Positions 27,298 to 35,472 of a stretch of DNA of 64,000 bases are shown one piece after another. A program made the translations under genes and the position numbers. Location of the stretch: NCBI RefSeq assembly GCF_013314895.1, contig NZ_JABTYE010000015.1, positions 62,001 to 126,000 of the forward strand, read 5' to 3'. Within the stretch, counting starts at the first letter, position 1, and every line of letters begins with the position of its first letter. The notes below the pieces were generated by a model. It saw only the letters and a list, made by a program, of their open reading frames with translations, was not told the origin of the DNA and did not search any database. This stretch comes from Cupriavidus gilardii (GTDB taxonomy: Bacteria; Pseudomonadota; Gammaproteobacteria; Burkholderiales; Burkholderiaceae).

Positions 27298-28296
27298 TCA
27301 GTCGCCCTTGATGCCGTTGTCCTGGATGACCTTGCCCCACTTCTTGTCGTCGGCACGCATGCGCGCCGCCAACTGCTCGGGCGGCATGTATGCCGCCACG
27401 GTGCCCGCGCCCAGCATCTTCTGCTGGACCGTCGGATCGGCCAGCGCGGCCTTCAGCTCGGCCGACAGCTTTGCGATGATGTCCTTCGGCGTGCCGGCCG
27501 GCGCCAGCAGGCCGCCCCAGGCGGTCGCCTCGAAGCCCGGGAAGCCCTGCTCGGCCACGGTCTTGACGTCCGGGGTGAAGCTGACGCGCCTGGCCGAGCC
27601 TACCGCGATCGGGCGCAGCTTGCCGGCCTTGATGTGCGGCAGCGCGGCGATCATGTCGGAGAACATCATCGGCACCTGACCCGCCAGCAGATCCTGAATC
27701 GCCGGCGCGCTGCCCTTGTACGGCACGTGCTGCACGTCGAAGTCGCCCAGGTTCTGCAGCAGCTCGGTCGACAGATGGCCGAAGCTGCCGTTGCCGGCGC
27801 TGGTGTAGTTCATCTCGCCCGGCTTGGCCTTGGCCTTGGCAATGTACTGCTGCAGCGTGGTCACGTCGGGCAGCGAATTCGAATTGACCACCATCACGAT
27901 CGGCAGATCGTAGGCGGCGCCGATCGGCGCGAAGTCCTTGAACAGGTCGTAGCCCTTGCGATTGACCAGATGCGGCGCGATCAGCGTGGGCGTGGCCAGC
28001 ACCAGCAGCGTATAGCCGTCGGCCGGGCTCTTGGCGACGTTCTCGGCGCCGATGGTGCCCGACGCGCCGGGACGGTTGTCGACCACCACCGGCTGCTTCA
28101 GCGATTCGCTGAGCTTCTGGCCGATGATGCGCGCGGCGGTATCGGTCGGGCCGCCCGGCGGGAACGGCACCACCAGCCGGATCGGCTTGGAGGGATAGCT
28201 GTCGGCGAACGCCTGGGTGGCGAACAGCGGCAGAGAAACGGTCAGCATCGCGGCGCCGAGGCGGCACGCGAAGGTACGGCGGCTTGTGTTCTGCAT
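27298..28296 (-). CDS. Bug-family tripartite tricarboxylate transporter substrate-binding protein
   Basis: A 332-residue periplasmic binding protein. The start gives a signal peptide MQNTSRRTFACRLGAAMLTV with a cleavage region near AFA; the RRTF pair could allow Tat export. The mature part opens with YPSKPIRLVVPFPPGGPTD, the canonical Bug sequence, followed by VVVDNRPGASGTIGAENVAKSPADGYTLL. No TctA/TctB membrane subunits are nearby, as is common for Bug genes in this order. The CoA-transferase 258 bp upstream on the same strand suggests the ligand is an organic acid used through a CoA thioester (inference). Confidence 0.93.
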   Translation of the reverse strand: MQNTSRRTFACRLGAAMLTVSLPLFATQAFADSYPSKPIRLVVPFPPGGPTDTAARIIGQKLSESLKQPVVVDNRPGASGTIGAENVAKSPADGYTLLVLATPTLIAPHLVNRKGYDLFKDFAPIGAAYDLPIVMVVNSNSLPDVTTLQQYIAKAKAKPGEMNYTSAGNGSFGHLSTELLQNLGDFDVQHVPYKGSAPAIQDLLAGQVPMMFSDMIAALPHIKAGKLRPIAVGSARRVSFTPDVKTVAEQGFPGFEATAWGGLLAPAGTPKDIIAKLSAELKAALADPTVQQKMLGAGTVAAYMPPEQLAARMRADDKKWGKVIQDNGIKGD

Positions 28297-28554
28297 GGCA
28301 ACAAGAGAAACGTCATCCGAAATCGGCGCAGTCCGCGTCGGGCGCGCCGGCGAAACAGGCAACTCGAGCGGTTCGCAGGGCAATCGGTGGGCCCGGCGAA
28401 CCTGAATCGATCCCGTCAGTTCCAGTCGAAACAAGGCGTGGTTGGTCTCCTTGTGGTGCTTCGTGGCCGGTGGTCCGGCCTTGTCGTTCTTGTGAAGGAA
28501 GAGCGGCCGTTGCACCGCCCCGCGAATCGGATCGAAAGCTTCAGGCCGCGCGCT

Positions 28555-30240
28555 TCAGCCAGCCTGGGCGATCGAGAACGGCCCCGGCCGGAACAGGCAT
28601 GCGTCCATCGGCCGCAGGTCGGGCGCGACCGCGATCGGCGTCGCGCACTGCGCCAGCACATCGCGCTGCAGGTCCACGCCGGGCGCGATCTCGATCAGCG
28701 TCAGCCGGGCCTCTCCGCTTGCATCCGGGCGCATCTCGAACACCGCGCGCTCCGTGATGTACAGCACCGGCACGCCCAGCGAGGCCACATACGGCCCGTT
28801 GAAGCTCAGGTGCGAGACCCCGGGCACGATCTTCTTGACCCGCCCCTCGCGCGCGATATGCAGCTGGCCGCCCTCGGCACGGACCTCGAGTCCGCCCGCC
28901 GTCAGCGTGCCCATGAAGACCACCGCCTTGGCGCTCTGCGTGATATTGATGAAGCCGCCGACGCCGGCGATCAGCGCCTGCGCGCCCTCGCCGAACTTGC
29001 TGACGTTGACGTTGCCGTGGCCGTCGAGCTCGGCCAGGCCGAGGATCGCCAGATCGATGCCGCCGCCCTCGTAGAAATCGAATTGCGAGGGCTGGTCGAT
29101 CACCGCCTCGGGGTAGGCCGACGCGCCGAAGCTCAGGCCGTCGGCCGGCGTGCCGCCGATCGGACCGGCTTCGACGGTCAGCGTGAAGCCGTCCAGTCCC
29201 GCCTCTTCGGCCAGCATGCCGACCGCTGCCGGCATGCCGACGCCGAGATTGACCACGCGCGGGCGGCGCCTGGCCAGCTCGAGCACCGCACGGCGCTGCG
29301 CGATGGTGCGGGCGTCGAGCGCGGGCTCGGGCTCCGTCTGCGTGTTTTCTTGCGTGTTTTGCGGGTTTTGCGTGGCGGTTGACGTCACCGCTTCGCACTT
29401 CGCCCCCGCCTCGCCGCGCCACGGCGTCACATAGGCGGCGTTGAAGCGCTCGGCGAAGGTCATCTGATGATGGGCCGGGTCCTCGCTGACCACCACGTAG
29501 TCGACCAGAATGCCGGGCACATGGATCGCCTGCAGGTTGTCGTGACGGTCGACCAGCTGCTCGACCTGCGCGATCACGATGCCGCCCGAGTTATGCGCGG
29601 CCTGCGCCATCGCCAGCAACTCGTGATGGAAGGCCTCCCGATGCGTGCTCAGATTGCCGCGCGGATCGGCCGCGGTGCAGCGGATCAGCGCGCAGTGGAT
29701 CGGGAAGCTCGGATAGAACAGATAGTCGTCGCCGCGGAAGGACACCGCCTCGACCCAATTGGCGCGGCCCTCGGCGATCGCTTCGCGCGCCCGCCGGTTG
29801 ATCGCGCCGCCGTGGTAGCGCGGGTCAAGCTCGCCGCGCGGATCGACGAAGGTGTGCAGGCCGATCTTCGTCATCACGCCCGGCTTGCCGCCGGCGATCG
29901 CGCGATACAGGTGTGTCAGCACGCCCTGCGGCAGGTTGTAGCCCTCGCACTGCTCGGCCATCGCAAGATCCGCGAGCCGCGTCGCCGAGCGCCAGTGGCC
30001 GCCGACGATCGACGCGGTCATGCCCGCATTGCCGAAGTGATTGACGCCGCGTGCGCCGCGATCGCCCTGCCCGGCCGAATAGACCAGCGTCAGGTCGCGC
30101 GGCAGGCCGCTCTGCAGGAAGCGGCGCTCCAGCGCCTCGGTCACCGCCTCGGCATGGCCGGCTCCGACGAAGCCGGCGCTTGCCACCGTCCATCGGTCCT
30201 GTACCAATACCGCCGCCTGTTCTGCGGTGATCACCTTCAT
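28555..30240 (-). CDS. Fused-subunit acyl-CoA:carboxylate CoA-transferase
   Basis: A 561-residue class I CoA-transferase with both halves in one chain, like propionate CoA-transferase/YdiF. The N-terminal half has VASAGFVGAGHAEAV and VNHFGNAGMTASIVGGHW. The C-terminal half has RRPRVVNLGVGMPAAVG and TVEAGPIGGTPADGLSFG, with the catalytic glutamate in VEAG. The start is set by CAGGAGA five bases upstream. The inter-half linker has an Asn/Gln/Thr-rich stretch QNPQNTQENTQ encoded by a short DNA repeat. It transfers CoA between acids in the cytoplasm; the substrate is unknown. Divergent IclR gene. Confidence 0.9.
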   Translation of the reverse strand: MKVITAEQAAVLVQDRWTVASAGFVGAGHAEAVTEALERRFLQSGLPRDLTLVYSAGQGDRGARGVNHFGNAGMTASIVGGHWRSATRLADLAMAEQCEGYNLPQGVLTHLYRAIAGGKPGVMTKIGLHTFVDPRGELDPRYHGGAINRRAREAIAEGRANWVEAVSFRGDDYLFYPSFPIHCALIRCTAADPRGNLSTHREAFHHELLAMAQAAHNSGGIVIAQVEQLVDRHDNLQAIHVPGILVDYVVVSEDPAHHQMTFAERFNAAYVTPWRGEAGAKCEAVTSTATQNPQNTQENTQTEPEPALDARTIAQRRAVLELARRRPRVVNLGVGMPAAVGMLAEEAGLDGFTLTVEAGPIGGTPADGLSFGASAYPEAVIDQPSQFDFYEGGGIDLAILGLAELDGHGNVNVSKFGEGAQALIAGVGGFINITQSAKAVVFMGTLTAGGLEVRAEGGQLHIAREGRVKKIVPGVSHLSFNGPYVASLGVPVLYITERAVFEMRPDASGEARLTLIEIAPGVDLQRDVLAQCATPIAVAPDLRPMDACLFRPGPFSIAQAG

Positions 30241-30368
30241 GCTGTCTCCTGATGCTGCAGCGCGCCTTTGCGCGGCGCTGTCGCCGTCGGCGCCCGGCAT
30301 GGGAGCGCGCTTGTCGGCGGGAATGGGCGCTTCGAATCCCGGACGCGAGACCGGGCGATTCGCTTCTT

Positions 30369-30384
30369 GCGAACATTTGTTCGC
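30369..30384. promoter_or_regulatory. IclR-type operator candidate in the CoA-transferase/iclR divergent region
   Basis: GCGAACA-TT-TGTTCGC is a seven-pair inverted repeat. The half-site GTTCGC/GCGAAC resembles operator halves of IclR-family activators such as PobR and PcaU. It lies 129 bases before the CoA-transferase start and 126 before iclR, so it can serve both. Confidence 0.6.
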
Positions 30385-30390
30385 GGATCG

Positions 30391-30403
30391 CCGTATCATA
30401 CGG
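30391..30403. promoter_or_regulatory. Second palindrome in the iclR divergent region
   Basis: CCGTAT-C-ATACGG, perfect, seven bases from the preceding GTTCGC palindrome. A third inverted repeat, TGACGT-N7-ACGTCA, is at 30462-30480, thirty bases before the iclR start. Confidence 0.45.
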
Positions 30404-30509
30404 ACGACTGGCCGGGTCGCGCAAGCCCGAAGTCGGCACTAAAATCGCCGCATCTCTCTGCTGACGTATATTTCACGTCACTTCAACGCTCGATCTAGGA
30501 CGATCTCCG

Positions 30510-31295
30510 ATGCCCGAAGCCGAGGCGCCCACGCAGAAAAAGGATGAGTTGCTCGACTCCCTGAACAAGGGACTGGCGCTGCTGCGGCTGTTCGCCAGCG
30601 GCGTCGAGAGCCTGACCATGCAGGACGTGGCCGACCGTCTCGATGTCACGCGGGCCGCGGCGCGCCGGCTGCTGTTGACGCTGCAGCACAACGGCTACCT
30701 GGCGCAGAACGGCCGGCAGTTCTCGCTGACGCCGCGCGTGATGGAGCTCGGCTACGCGTATTTCGCGTCGATGAGCCTGCCGCGCCTGGCGCAGCCGCAT
30801 CTGCGCGCGCTGGCGAGCCGCTGCGGCGAGACCTGTTCGATCGGCATGCTGGACGACGACGCCGTCGTGCTGGTCGCGCGCGAGGAGCCGCGCCAGATCC
30901 TGCGCGTGGACATGGCGATCGGCCGCCGCATGCCGGCCTACGCGCATTCGCTCGGACGCGTGTTGCTGGCCGGGCTGGACGACGAAGCGCTGGCGCACTA
31001 CCTGGCGCGCGCCGAGTTGCGCAAGCTGACGCCGTTCACGGTCGATTCCCGTGAGGCGCTGCAGGCCACGCTGGCGAAGGTGCGCGAGGAAGGCTACTGC
31101 GTGCTGGTCAGCGAGCTGGTCGACGGCTTCGCCGGCATCTCGGTGCCGCTGCGCGACCAGACCGGCAAGGTGGTCGCCGGCCTGGGTTTCAGCATGGTGC
31201 TCGGCAGCCGCAATGCCGGCACGCTGATCGAGCGCTATCTGACACCGCTGCACGAAGTCGCCGCGGAGATCGAGGCGGTGTTGCGCTCGCGCTGA
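30510..31295 (+). CDS. IclR-family transcriptional regulator
   Basis: A 261-residue regulator. The winged HTH is in residues ~15-75 (LNKGLALLRLFASGVESLTMQDVADRLDVTRAAARRLLLTLQHNGYL), and the GAF-like effector domain follows (PHLRALASRCGETCSIGMLDDDAVVLVARE, then the DGFAGISVPLRD and VAGLGFSM segments). It resembles PcaR/PobR-type activators of aromatic-acid catabolism. It is divergent from the CoA-transferase-Bug unit, the probable target, with three inverted repeats in between. Confidence 0.92.
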   Translation: MPEAEAPTQKKDELLDSLNKGLALLRLFASGVESLTMQDVADRLDVTRAAARRLLLTLQHNGYLAQNGRQFSLTPRVMELGYAYFASMSLPRLAQPHLRALASRCGETCSIGMLDDDAVVLVAREEPRQILRVDMAIGRRMPAYAHSLGRVLLAGLDDEALAHYLARAELRKLTPFTVDSREALQATLAKVREEGYCVLVSELVDGFAGISVPLRDQTGKVVAGLGFSMVLGSRNAGTLIERYLTPLHEVAAEIEAVLRSR

Positions 31296-31328
31296 CCCGG
31301 CAACGCTCTTCACGTCCGCCCTTCAGGG

Positions 31329-31363
31329 CAAAAAAAGCCCCGCAAGCTGGGGAGCTGCGGGGC
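31329..31363 (-). terminator. Rho-independent terminator downstream of polB
   Basis: On the minus strand a GC-rich hairpin GCCCCGCAGCT..AGCTTGCGGGGC is followed by a run of seven T. It lies 117 bases after the polB stop and 34 after the iclR stop, and can serve polB. Confidence 0.82.
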
Positions 31364-31479
31364 GTCAGTGGTAGCGGGGCAGACATGCATCCAGCCCACG
31401 CCGCTATCTTGCTCAAGGTTTGGCCGCGACGCATCACCCGGACGTAGGGCTGAACCTCGATGTGCCAGTCGATCGACGG

Positions 31480-33861
31480 CTAGAACAACCCCAGCTGCCG
31501 GCTGACCACGTTGTCGAAGGCGTCGCCGACGAAGGGCAGGATTGCGTCGGCAACCGGCTGCAGTTGCCGCGTCAGATAGTGGTCGTAGTCGATCGGGGCC
31601 CGGCGGACCTCCAGCGGTTCCGGGCCCGCGGTGGTCATCACGTACTGGATCCACGCGCCCTGCCGGTACTGCAGCGGCCGGCCGCGCTCGCGGTTGAAGT
31701 CGTCGGCGACGCGGGCCGCCCGCACATGCGGCGGCACATTGCGCTGGTAGTCGTCCAGCTGCCGGCGCAGGCGCTTGCGATAGATCAGAAGCGCATCGAG
31801 CTCGCCGCGCAGCAGCTTCGCGACGTAATCGCGAACATAGTCCGCATACGGCTCGCCCTGAAAGACGCGCCGGTACAGCTCCTGCTGAAAGGTCTGCGCC
31901 AGCGGCGACCAGTCGGTGCGGACCGCCTCCAATCCCTTGAACACCATCTGCTCGCTGCCGTCCGCGCCGCGCACCAGCCCGGCGTAGCGTTTCTTGCTGC
32001 CATCCTCGGCGCCGCGCACGGTCGGCATCAGGAAGCGCCGGTAGTGGGTCTCGTACTGGATCTCCAGCGCACTGTCGAGCCCGTATTGCTGGCGCAGATG
32101 TTCGCGCCACCAGTCGTTGACGTGCGCGACCAGTTCGTGCCCGATGCGGTCCGCCTCCTCGTCGGCGTGGCGGCGGCCGAGCGCGACGAAGGTCGAATCG
32201 GTGTCGCCGTAAATCACGGTATAGCCACGCCCTTCGACCAGCTCGCGCGTCCGGCGCATGATCTCGTGGCCGCGCATCGTGATCGACGAGGCCAGCCGCG
32301 CATCAAAGAAACGGCAGCCGGTCGAACCCAGCACGCCGTAGAACGCGTTCATGATGATCTTCAGCGCCTGCGACAGCGGCTTGTTGCCATCGCGCTTGGC
32401 GGCATCGCGGCCCTGCCAGATCTCGGCGACGATGGCCGGCAAGGCGTGGCGGTGGCGCGAGAAACGCGCACCGCGAAAGCCGGGTACGGTGCCGGCCGGA
32501 TCGTTCGCATGGATGCCTTCGACCAGACCCACCGGATCGATCAGGAAGGTCCGGATGATCGACGGATACAGGCTCTTGTAGTCGAGCACCAGCACGGAAT
32601 CGTACAGCCCCGGGCGCGAGTCCATCACGAAGCCGCCGGGGCTGGCTTCCTCGGGCCGATCGCCCAGATTCGGCGCGACATAGCCGAGCCGATGCATGCG
32701 CGGCATGTACAGATGCGTGAACGCGGCCACCGAGCCGCCGCTTCGATCGGCCTCCAGGCCGGTGACGGTGGCGCGGTCCAGCAGAAACTGCAGCAGCTCG
32801 GCCTTCTGGAAGATCCGCGTGACCAGCTCGCAGTCCTTCAGGTTGTAGCGGGCCAGCGCCGCCTTGTCGGTGGCGAACATGCGGTCGATCGCGTCCATCC
32901 GGTCGTACGGATCGTCGATGTCCTTGCCCTCGCCGAGCAGCGAGCGCGCGACGAATTCCAGGCTGAACGACGCGAAGCTCCAGGTCGCCGACCGCATCGC
33001 CTCGATGCCGTCGATGATCAGCCGCCCGGGCAGCGCGGCGAAGTAGTGATGTTCGCGCGTTCCGTGCTGCCGCCACTCCAGCGGCGCGCCACCGCGGCCA
33101 AGCCGCAGCGACACCTTCAGCTGCTCGGCATGCTGGCGCAGCACGCGCAGATCGAACTGCACCAGATTCCAGCCGATGATCGCGTCGGGGTCGTGGCGAT
33201 CGAACCAGGCGATCAGCCTGTTCAGCATGTCGGCGGGACTGTCGCAGTATTCGAGGTTGAAGTCGACGCGCGCGTCTTGCTGGTCTTTATCGCCGTTCGT
33301 CGGCGGACCCAGCATCAACACCGTACGATCGCCGCAGCCCTCGAGCGCAATCGAATAGAGATCGCCCTGCATGCTGGTCTCGATATCGAGCGACACGCAT
33401 CGCAGCCGCGGACGATAACTCGCCGCCGGCTTGATCTGCACGTCGACCAGCGCGCCGTCCGCATCCGGCCGACCGGAAAACTGTACCGGCGCGGTGATGA
33501 AGCGCTCCATCAGATAGCGCTCCGGCGGACGGATGTCGGCCTCGTAGACGTCGATGCCGGCCTGCCGCAGCGTCTTCTCGATGCGCAGCAACTGACGGTA
33601 GTGGCGGCAATAGACCCCGGTCACCGGACGCAGCCGGAAGTCCTTCAGCGCCAGCGGTTTCAGTTCGACCTGCGGCTCGCCGCGCAGCAAAGCATCGGCG
33701 CGCGGCTGCTGCTCTTCCGGAATGAAGGCAACGCACGGCTGCGGCGGCAGGCGCAGGCGCCGCGGACCGTCATCGGTGGCCAACCAGATTTCGATCTCGG
33801 TGCCGGCCGGCGTGTCGTGCCAATGGCGGGTCAGGATGAAGCCGTGCTGCGGCGGGGCCAC
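31480..33861 (-). CDS. polB: DNA polymerase II (family B)
   Basis: A 793-residue family B polymerase, close to the 783 of E. coli Pol II. Proofreading motifs are DIET at 159-162 (Exo I), GWNLVQFDLRVL (Exo II) and YNLKDCELV (Exo III). Polymerase motifs are LDYKSLYPSIIRTF (A), SQALKIIMNAFYGVLGS (B) and YGDTDSTFVA (C). In E. coli it is SOS-induced and acts in translesion synthesis and replication restart. No LexA box was seen in the short, repeat-filled upstream region. The ATG is preceded by no strong ribosome site. Confidence 0.96.
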   Translation of the reverse strand: MAPPQHGFILTRHWHDTPAGTEIEIWLATDDGPRRLRLPPQPCVAFIPEEQQPRADALLRGEPQVELKPLALKDFRLRPVTGVYCRHYRQLLRIEKTLRQAGIDVYEADIRPPERYLMERFITAPVQFSGRPDADGALVDVQIKPAASYRPRLRCVSLDIETSMQGDLYSIALEGCGDRTVLMLGPPTNGDKDQQDARVDFNLEYCDSPADMLNRLIAWFDRHDPDAIIGWNLVQFDLRVLRQHAEQLKVSLRLGRGGAPLEWRQHGTREHHYFAALPGRLIIDGIEAMRSATWSFASFSLEFVARSLLGEGKDIDDPYDRMDAIDRMFATDKAALARYNLKDCELVTRIFQKAELLQFLLDRATVTGLEADRSGGSVAAFTHLYMPRMHRLGYVAPNLGDRPEEASPGGFVMDSRPGLYDSVLVLDYKSLYPSIIRTFLIDPVGLVEGIHANDPAGTVPGFRGARFSRHRHALPAIVAEIWQGRDAAKRDGNKPLSQALKIIMNAFYGVLGSTGCRFFDARLASSITMRGHEIMRRTRELVEGRGYTVIYGDTDSTFVALGRRHADEEADRIGHELVAHVNDWWREHLRQQYGLDSALEIQYETHYRRFLMPTVRGAEDGSKKRYAGLVRGADGSEQMVFKGLEAVRTDWSPLAQTFQQELYRRVFQGEPYADYVRDYVAKLLRGELDALLIYRKRLRRQLDDYQRNVPPHVRAARVADDFNRERGRPLQYRQGAWIQYVMTTAGPEPLEVRRAPIDYDHYLTRQLQPVADAILPFVGDAFDNVVSRQLGLF

Positions 33862-33950
33862 GGTGGGGTGTCGTCGGAAAAGAGTCGTGATCGAGACGGC
33901 CCGGACCCGGACGGGCGGGAGTCGGCGGCGAGTCTACCATGCGGTTTCGC

Positions 33951-34038
33951 CGGCCATCGGCGGCTCATCGGCCGCTCATCGGCGGCTCATCGGCCGCTCA
34001 TCGGCCGCTCATCGGCGGCTCACGGAACGCTCACCGGC
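33951..34038. repeat. 11-bp minisatellite upstream of polB
   Basis: Six to seven tandem copies of CGGCSGCTCAT (S = C or G), the last ones degenerate. The array lies between the polB start and the stop of the CPBP gene and extends to the last codons of the latter. Confidence 0.85.
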
Positions 34039-34786
34039 CGACGATCGCGGCCAGCGTCAGATGCGCCACCATATGCGCGAGGATGGCCGCTTCGAGCCCG
34101 TAACGCCAGAACAGGAAGCCTGCGATCAGCCCGAAGGCCGCGTTGGCCCCGGTCAGATGCAGCACCACCGGCCACGCCAGCGGTCCAGCCAGCCCCGCCG
34201 CGGCGGGCAGGTGCGCGAGCCCGAACACCACCGCGCTGAGCGCGATCGCGACCCAGACCAGCCCGGCGCCGGGGGTGCCGGCACCGCGTTGGAATACGCG
34301 CCACAGCCCCCACACCAGCAGGCTCATCAGTCCCCACCGCACCAGGACTTCTTCGGTCACGCCGCCGTACAGCAGCCGCACGGCCAGCGGCATCGTCGCG
34401 CCGTGAATGGGCGCCGCCGCTTGCGGCGCCGTCGCGATCCAACCCCACAGCAACACGCCCGCAAGCAGGCCGCCCACCAGGCCCGGCAAGCACTGCGGGC
34501 GCAACGCAACCCAAGGCGCCCGGCCCGACGCCATCTCCGCCAGGGCGGGCGCCCCCAGGCCGACCTTGCCGGCGAGCCTCGCACCAATGAACGCGGCCAG
34601 CGCGAGCAACAGCGCGCTCTGCACGCCGCTGGCCAGGCCGACGATCCACATCGGCACGGGAAGGTTCTGGTGCTGCAGCAGCACCGGCACGCCCACCCAG
34701 GCCATGGCGATCACGCCTGGAAGGCCGGCAGACCAGGTCAGCAGAAAGAGGCGGCGGTTCAGGGTTCGGTTCGAATTTGCTTTCAT
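34031..34786 (-). CDS. CPBP-family intramembrane metalloprotease (Abi/CAAX-protease homologue)
   Basis: A 251-residue protein with about seven to eight membrane helices. Catalytic CPBP motifs are EE at 145-146 (GGVTEEVLVRWGL), FGLAH with His192, and HMVAH near 238-242. Members process peptides inside membranes, and some act in bacteriocin maturation or immunity. An alternative ATG at 34831 (15 codons earlier) shares its A with the stop codon of the response-regulator gene (TGATG) and would make the two translationally coupled. This argues for a shared operon with the two-component pair. Confidence 0.85.
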   Translation of the reverse strand: MKANSNRTLNRRLFLLTWSAGLPGVIAMAWVGVPVLLQHQNLPVPMWIVGLASGVQSALLLALAAFIGARLAGKVGLGAPALAEMASGRAPWVALRPQCLPGLVGGLLAGVLLWGWIATAPQAAAPIHGATMPLAVRLLYGGVTEEVLVRWGLMSLLVWGLWRVFQRGAGTPGAGLVWVAIALSAVVFGLAHLPAAAGLAGPLAWPVVLHLTGANAAFGLIAGFLFWRYGLEAAILAHMVAHLTLAAIVGR

Positions 34787-34830
34787 GTCGATCGGTTGCC
34801 GTGGCGTCACGGAATCACGCGTGCCCAACA

Positions 34831-35472
34831 TCAGAGATACCCCAGCTCGATGCCGCGCAGCACCGCCCGGACCCTGTCGCGCACGCCGAGTTTGGACAGG
34901 ATGCTGGAGACGTGATTCTTGACGGTGCCCTCGCTGGTACCCAGGGCATCGCCAATCTCGCGATTGTTCCAACCGCCTGCCAGCAGCCGGAGGATTTCGG
35001 TCTCGCGCGCCGTCAGCGGATCGGGCCGGTCGAGGCTGGCGAAAGCCGGCGCGGCGTCGCGCACGCTGCGCGCCACGCGCTGCGTGATGGCGGGCCGGAT
35101 CAGCGTCATCCCGGCGGCGACCTGGCGGATCGCGTCGGCCAACTCCTCCAGCGAAATGTCCTTCAGCAGAAAGCCCCTTGCGCCGGCCCGCATCCCACCC
35201 AGCAGCGCCTCGTCGTCATCGAAGGTGGTCAGCAGGATGGTGGTCGGCAAACAGCCAGCCTCCGCCAGGTGCTGCATCACGTCGATGCCGGACATGCCGG
35301 GCATGCGGACGTCGAGCAGCAGCACATCGGGATTCAGCGCCGGCACCTGCTCCAGCGCCTGCCTGCCGTCGGTAGCCTCGCCGACGACCTCGATATCCGG
35401 TGTCAGCTGTAGCAGCCCGCGAATGCCGCTGCGCACCAGCGTCTGGTCGTCGACGAGCAGGACGCGGATCAT
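34831..35472 (-). CDS. NarL/FixJ-family response regulator
   Basis: A 213-residue regulator. The receiver domain (residues 1-~120) has VLLVDDQ acidic pocket, phospho-acceptor Asp in LLLDVRMPGMSG, and the Lys of GFLLKD. The LuxR-type HTH (residues ~148-205) is LTARETEILRLLAGGWNNREIGDALGTSEGTVKNHVSSILSKL. Its start overlaps the stop of the histidine kinase gene by four bases (ATGA), so the two form a matched pair. The CPBP protease gene downstream is coupled to its stop and is a likely member of the output. Confidence 0.93.
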   Translation of the reverse strand: MIRVLLVDDQTLVRSGIRGLLQLTPDIEVVGEATDGRQALEQVPALNPDVLLLDVRMPGMSGIDVMQHLAEAGCLPTTILLTTFDDDEALLGGMRAGARGFLLKDISLEELADAIRQVAAGMTLIRPAITQRVARSVRDAAPAFASLDRPDPLTARETEILRLLAGGWNNREIGDALGTSEGTVKNHVSSILSKLGVRDRVRAVLRGIELGYL

